Assembly (NCBI GenBank): GCA_016775335.1
Contig: JAEUGJ010000003.1
Span: 1 to 64,000 of the forward strand
Reading direction: 5' to 3'
From: Mogibacterium sp.
GTDB lineage: Bacteria > Bacillota > Clostridia > Peptostreptococcales > Anaerovoracaceae
Length of the DNA stretch: 64,000 nt
Positions 60,729 to 64,000 of this stretch are shown piece by piece. The position numbers were made by a program, and so were the translations under genes. Under the pieces are notes generated by a model, which worked only from the letters and a program-made list of their open reading frames with translations, was not told where the DNA came from and did no database searches. The stretch's first letter is position 1. Every line of letters begins with the position of its first letter.

Positions 60729-61493
60729 CTAAGAGGAAGCTTTCTCTGCGCCCAGGATTTCGTTGATGATGAACCGGGCCAGGAGCCGCTGGATTTTCTT
60801 GGAAAACCCGTGCCCCTCTCCGTGGAGGATGTACAGCTTCGCATTATCGTACATCGCTGCCGCCCGTTCCGAATAAGAGGCATCCACAACCTCATCATTA
60901 TCTCCGTGGAAGATGAACACCTTTCCTTTATATTTCCGAATTTCCTTCTGAAAATTATAATCCAGCAAATACTGGTAATACGTCTTTCCCACTGTAAGGC
61001 CCATGATTTCCACTTCATCCGGCACCTCCTCCAGACTGGAATACCGCCGCTTCGCATCATCAGGGATGCACAGCGCCGGATAGGCCAGAAAGAGCCCTCG
61101 AATTTCCTCCGGCCGGTTGCTGGCCACCAGAGCCGATACCAGTCCTCCCTGACTGGCCCCCAGCAGGTAGATCCGCTGCGGATCGATCCCATCCTGCTCC
61201 TTTACTAAATCAATCACCGAATCCAAATCGTCCTTCTGGGTAAAAATAGACATGGATCGCATATCTCCCCGGCTTCGACCGCTTTTGTACCCGCTCCCTC
61301 CGCGAAAATCAAAGGAGCACACCGCAATTCCGCCGGCAATCAGGATGCGCTGCATCCGCCGATTGTCCGTGGCATTGCCCCCGAAAGTATGGCTGAAAAT
61401 CACCACCGGGCTCTTCTCTCCCGCCTGCTGGCAGGGAAACTTCAAATCGATATACAGATGTGTACCCACCGGATTCAGTCGCATGATCCTCAC
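60729..61493 (-). CDS. Alpha/beta hydrolase
   Basis: 254 residues, alpha/beta hydrolase fold. Nucleophile in GASQGG, acid in HGDNDEVV, His in HGEGHGF, and an oxyanion segment SHTFGGNA. No signal peptide. Resembles small esterases/acylaminoacyl hydrolases. Substrate unknown. Confidence 0.82.
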   Translation of the reverse strand: MRIMRLNPVGTHLYIDLKFPCQQAGEKSPVVIFSHTFGGNATDNRRMQRILIAGGIAVCSFDFRGGSGYKSGRSRGDMRSMSIFTQKDDLDSVIDLVKEQDGIDPQRIYLLGASQGGLVSALVASNRPEEIRGLFLAYPALCIPDDAKRRYSSLEEVPDEVEIMGLTVGKTYYQYLLDYNFQKEIRKYKGKVFIFHGDNDEVVDASYSERAAAMYDNAKLYILHGEGHGFSKKIQRLLARFIINEILGAEKASS

Positions 61494-61529
61494 TTCCTTT
61501 TATGTAAATAATCTTTCACTCTCTAAAAC

Positions 61530-61558
61530 AATCTATCAAACAATCTGTTCTCCGTCAA
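61530..61558 (-). promoter_or_regulatory. Promoter of the alpha/beta hydrolase gene
   Basis: Minus-strand -35 TTGACG (61553-61558), 17-bp spacer, -10 TAGATT (61530-61535), with a GATTGTTT direct repeat in the spacer and just downstream. Confidence 0.5.
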
Positions 61559-61667
61559 TAATTGTTAATTCACTGACTTTTCCGCCGAAAAAAAATTGAA
61601 TTTTTATTCCTTTTCACCCCATTGTACTCAAAAAAAATTTAATATATCACTTTAAATTCCATCGTTG

Positions 61668-61673
61668 TATAAT
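61668..61673 (+). promoter_or_regulatory. Possible -10 of purF
   Basis: TATAAT at 61668-61673, 78 bases before purF, without a good -35. No purine riboswitch structure or PurBox was recognised. Confidence 0.35.
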
Positions 61674-61750
61674 ATATTCTGTTATTAAATTTTATCGTCA
61701 GATATTACATCATCTATTGATATTTTTAATCGTAAAAAGGAGAAGGACGA

Positions 61751-63232
61751 ATGAGCAATCTTCATGAGGAATGCGGCATCTTCGGCATTTTCAGCGAAAA
61801 CCGACAGAATGTTGCGGAGACGGTTTACTACGGGCTTTTCGCTTTGCAGCACCGGGGACAGGAAAGCTGCGGCATCGTGGTAAACGACGACGGAATCTTC
61901 CGGAACTACAAGGACAACGGCCTTGCCCACGAGGTCTTCACTCGGCACGTGTTGGAGGATCTGGGGCCGGGAAATATGGCCATCGGACACGACCGCTACA
62001 GCACCACCGGTGCCAACGAGCGAATCAACGCCCAGCCGATTGTGGTCAACCACCACAAGGGACGCATGGCGCTGGCCCACAACGGAAACATCGTCAACGC
62101 CTTCGAACTGCGTCAGGAATTGGAGCTGCAGGGTTCCATCTTCCACACCACCAACGATTCGGAGGTCATCGCCTATGTGATTACAAAGGAACGGATTCAG
62201 AGCGAATCCATCGAGGAGGCACTGAACAAGGCCATGGGACGCATTGACGGCGCCTACTCCCTTCTGATTATGTCACCGCAGAAGATGATTGCCTGTCGGG
62301 ACCCGTACGGCTTCCGCCCGCTGTGCTACGGCAAGCGAGAGGACGGTGCCTACATCGTAGCATCCGAGACCTGCGCTCTGGATGCGGTGGGGGCGGAATA
62401 CATCCGGGACCTGGAGCCGGGTGAAATTCTGGTATTCAGCAAAGACGGCATCCAATCCATCCGGGACCACTGCGGGGAAAAGGAACATAAAATCTGCATT
62501 TTCGAGTACCTCTACTTTGCCCGTCCGGATTCCCAAATCGAGGGAAAGAGCGTTCACGAAGCACGGCGCAAAGCCGGTGCCTTGCTGGCCATGCAGTATC
62601 CGGTAGACGCGGACATCGTCATCGGTGTTCCGGATTCCGGTCTGGATGCGGCCATCGGCTACGCAGAGCAGTCCGGAATTCCGTATGGAATGGGTTTTGT
62701 CAAGAACAAGTACATCGGCCGGACCTTTATCGCCCCGGGTCAGAAAAATCGAGAGGATAAGGTTCGCATCAAGCTGAACGTGATCCGGAACAGCGTTGCG
62801 GGAAAGCGCGTGGTATTGGTGGACGACTCCGTTGTTCGGGGAACCACCATCACCCGAATCATCCAGCTGGTTCGCTCTGCCGGCGCCACGGAGGTTCACG
62901 TTATGTCCTCCGCACCGGCCTTCACCGACGCCTGCTACTACGGCGTGGATGTGGACACCAAGGAAAACCTCATCGCCTGCCAATGCGGCTACGATCAGGA
63001 CAAGATCGCGAAGAAAATCGGTGCCGACAGCATGGGTTATCTGGATGTAAACACCCTGCACCTGATCATCGGCAATCATCCGGGAGAAGGCTTCTGCAGC
63101 GCCTGCTTCGGAACCGGATACCCGACCCCGATTCCCACCGGTCAGAAGGACCGCTTCGAAGAGAAAATTAATGCCGACGCCCCGGCAAAGGGATCCGAAG
63201 AATCCTACGATAAATTCCTTCGGGTTGAATAG
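61751..63232 (+). CDS. purF: Amidophosphoribosyltransferase
   Basis: 493 residues. First committed step of purine synthesis. The N-terminal Cys8 (EECGIFGIF) would become the catalytic residue after removal of a 7-residue propeptide. Glutaminase region QHRGQESCGI and the PRPP motif RVVLVDDSVVRGTT are present. The cysteines in KICIFEYLYF, CQCGYDQD and GFCSACFG match those binding the [4Fe-4S] cluster in the Bacillus enzyme. The AAGGAGAAGG site precedes the ATG. No other pur gene is in the window. Confidence 0.96.
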   Translation: MSNLHEECGIFGIFSENRQNVAETVYYGLFALQHRGQESCGIVVNDDGIFRNYKDNGLAHEVFTRHVLEDLGPGNMAIGHDRYSTTGANERINAQPIVVNHHKGRMALAHNGNIVNAFELRQELELQGSIFHTTNDSEVIAYVITKERIQSESIEEALNKAMGRIDGAYSLLIMSPQKMIACRDPYGFRPLCYGKREDGAYIVASETCALDAVGAEYIRDLEPGEILVFSKDGIQSIRDHCGEKEHKICIFEYLYFARPDSQIEGKSVHEARRKAGALLAMQYPVDADIVIGVPDSGLDAAIGYAEQSGIPYGMGFVKNKYIGRTFIAPGQKNREDKVRIKLNVIRNSVAGKRVVLVDDSVVRGTTITRIIQLVRSAGATEVHVMSSAPAFTDACYYGVDVDTKENLIACQCGYDQDKIAKKIGADSMGYLDVNTLHLIIGNHPGEGFCSACFGTGYPTPIPTGQKDRFEEKINADAPAKGSEESYDKFLRVE

Positions 63233-63243
63233 CGCATAAAAAC

Positions 63244-63287
63244 AATCCGCCTCACCGGACGTTTCCGATGAAGCGGATTCTTTTTTT
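63244..63287. terminator. Bidirectional terminator after purF
   Basis: AATCCGCCTCA pairs with TGAAGCGGATT (one G-U), with an inner CGGA/TCCG helix, then TTTTTTT. It lies between converging genes. Confidence 0.8.
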
Positions 63288-63298
63288 ATGAAATTCTT

Positions 63299-64000
63299 TT
63301 ACGCATTCGGACGGGTATCCCGGAACTCTCCTACAGTAAAAAATACCAGCCCAATCCATATAATTCCGAAGGCCATGAACTGAACGCTGTCGGCGTGCTC
63401 GTGATACAGCAAGATGCCGAGGATCATCTGCATGGTAGGACTGATGTACTCCACCAGGCCCAGGATGAACATGGATGTTTTCTGGGCGCCGGCGCTGAAG
63501 AGCATCAGGGGCACCGCGGTGCAGAATCCGCAGAGAAGCAGCAACACCACCTGATACGGAGCGCCCACTGCGAAAGCACCCTTTCCGCTGATTTCCTGAT
63601 ACAGAATGATTGCCAGGGCGATGGGCGCCAGGAACATAGTCTCGTAGATCATGGACAGCACCGGATCGATGGTGACGGAACGCTTGATGGCAGCGTAGAC
63701 GGAAAATGTCAGCGCCAACCCCAGCGCAACGGTAGGAATCTGGTGGAAGTGAACCAACATGACCAGCACCGCTGCCAGGGCAAAGATCATGGCGATGACC
63801 TTGTACTTCGTCACCCGTTCACGGAACAGGATAATGCCCAGCAAGCATACCATCAGCGGCTCGATGTAGTATCCCAGGCTAGTCTGTAGAATGAATCCCG
63901 CATTCACTGCCCAGATGTAGGTGGACCAGTTGATGGTGATGATGATTCCGGCGATGACCAGCGTTCGGACGGTCTTTCGGTCTTCCTTCAGCGGCGCCCA
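63299..64000 (-). CDS. RarD/EamA-family transporter, 5' end outside window
   Basis: 234 codons are in the window, and the frame is open to the right edge without a start. The segment includes about seven helices and ITINWSTYIWAVNAGFILQTSLGYYIEPLMVCLLGIILFRER, with SGAFCTAVPLMLFSAGAQ-like and LVEYISPTMQMILGILLYHE, typical of RarD. The protein is probably about 300 residues, so roughly 60 are missing. Substrate unknown. Confidence 0.85.
   Translation of the reverse strand, partial: WAPLKEDRKTVRTLVIAGIIITINWSTYIWAVNAGFILQTSLGYYIEPLMVCLLGIILFRERVTKYKVIAMIFALAAVLVMLVHFHQIPTVALGLALTFSVYAAIKRSVTIDPVLSMIYETMFLAPIALAIILYQEISGKGAFAVGAPYQVVLLLLCGFCTAVPLMLFSAGAQKTSMFILGLVEYISPTMQMILGILLYHEHADSVQFMAFGIIWIGLVFFTVGEFRDTRPNA

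Noticed and set aside
61494..61750. Purine riboswitch upstream of purF
   Set aside because: No conserved three-way junction or core sequences were seen in the AT-rich leader.

Overview
The window looks like chromosome of an anaerobic, amino-acid-fermenting member of the Clostridia (Firmicutes). The evidence is a PolC-type replicase, RNase Y, the infC-rpmI-rplT leader, a purF of the Bacillus type, ferredoxin-linked 2-oxoacid oxidoreductase, a trimeric [FeFe] hydrogenase, pyruvate phosphate dikinase and butyrate kinase, with strong Shine-Dalgarno sequences and sigma-A promoters throughout. Assignment to a family (for example the Eubacteriales Family XIII group) is only a guess.

Layout. 1-2360 is the right end of an integrated element (phage or ICE) lodged at the 3' end of a tRNA-Ser gene: small membrane protein, excisionase-like protein, Cro-like regulator, divergent repressor and tyrosine integrase, with three related palindromic operators. 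2622-16321 (minus) is a housekeeping block: rny, cysteine desulfurase, thiI, pyrH-frr-uppS-cdsA-dxr-rseP-ispG-polC. PolC lacks the usual built-in proofreading exonuclease, and rseP carries an in-frame stop. 16525-22526 (minus) holds infC-rpmI-rplT behind an attenuator leader, a membrane-anchored trigger-factor-like foldase, nrdR, cmk, radC and a MinD/ParA-like ATPase. maf is on the plus strand.

23224-30773 (minus) is a ten-gene Mrp/MBH-type cation/proton antiporter operon with three D-type subunits and no full-length MrpA. 30958-32448 (plus) pairs a radical SAM protein with lexA. Then come a uracil permease and an IclR regulator.

34987-43363 (minus) is a catabolic island: acyl kinase (buk), aminotransferase, MFS carrier, NhaC antiporter and a four-subunit 2-oxoacid:ferredoxin oxidoreductase. 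Together these could transaminate an amino acid, oxidise the 2-oxoacid to an acyl-CoA with reduced ferredoxin, and gain ATP via acyl phosphate. Three of its promoters carry the same palindrome (GAAC-N3-GTTC core) at the same distance from the -10 box, which suggests one regulator, perhaps the neighbouring IclR protein.

45146-49323 (minus) encodes the bifurcating hydrogenase, which could take up the reduced ferredoxin, with a divergent DRTGG-domain gene and an LD-carboxypeptidase-like gene. 50931-60039 (minus) is phoH-ybeY-era-recO-DUF4342-glyS-ppdK followed by yitT. The right end holds an XRE regulator, an alpha/beta hydrolase, purF and a truncated rarD-like transporter.

The clearest candidates for something new are the exonuclease-less PolC, the shared-operator fermentation regulon, the interrupted rseP and the MBH-like antiporter operon.
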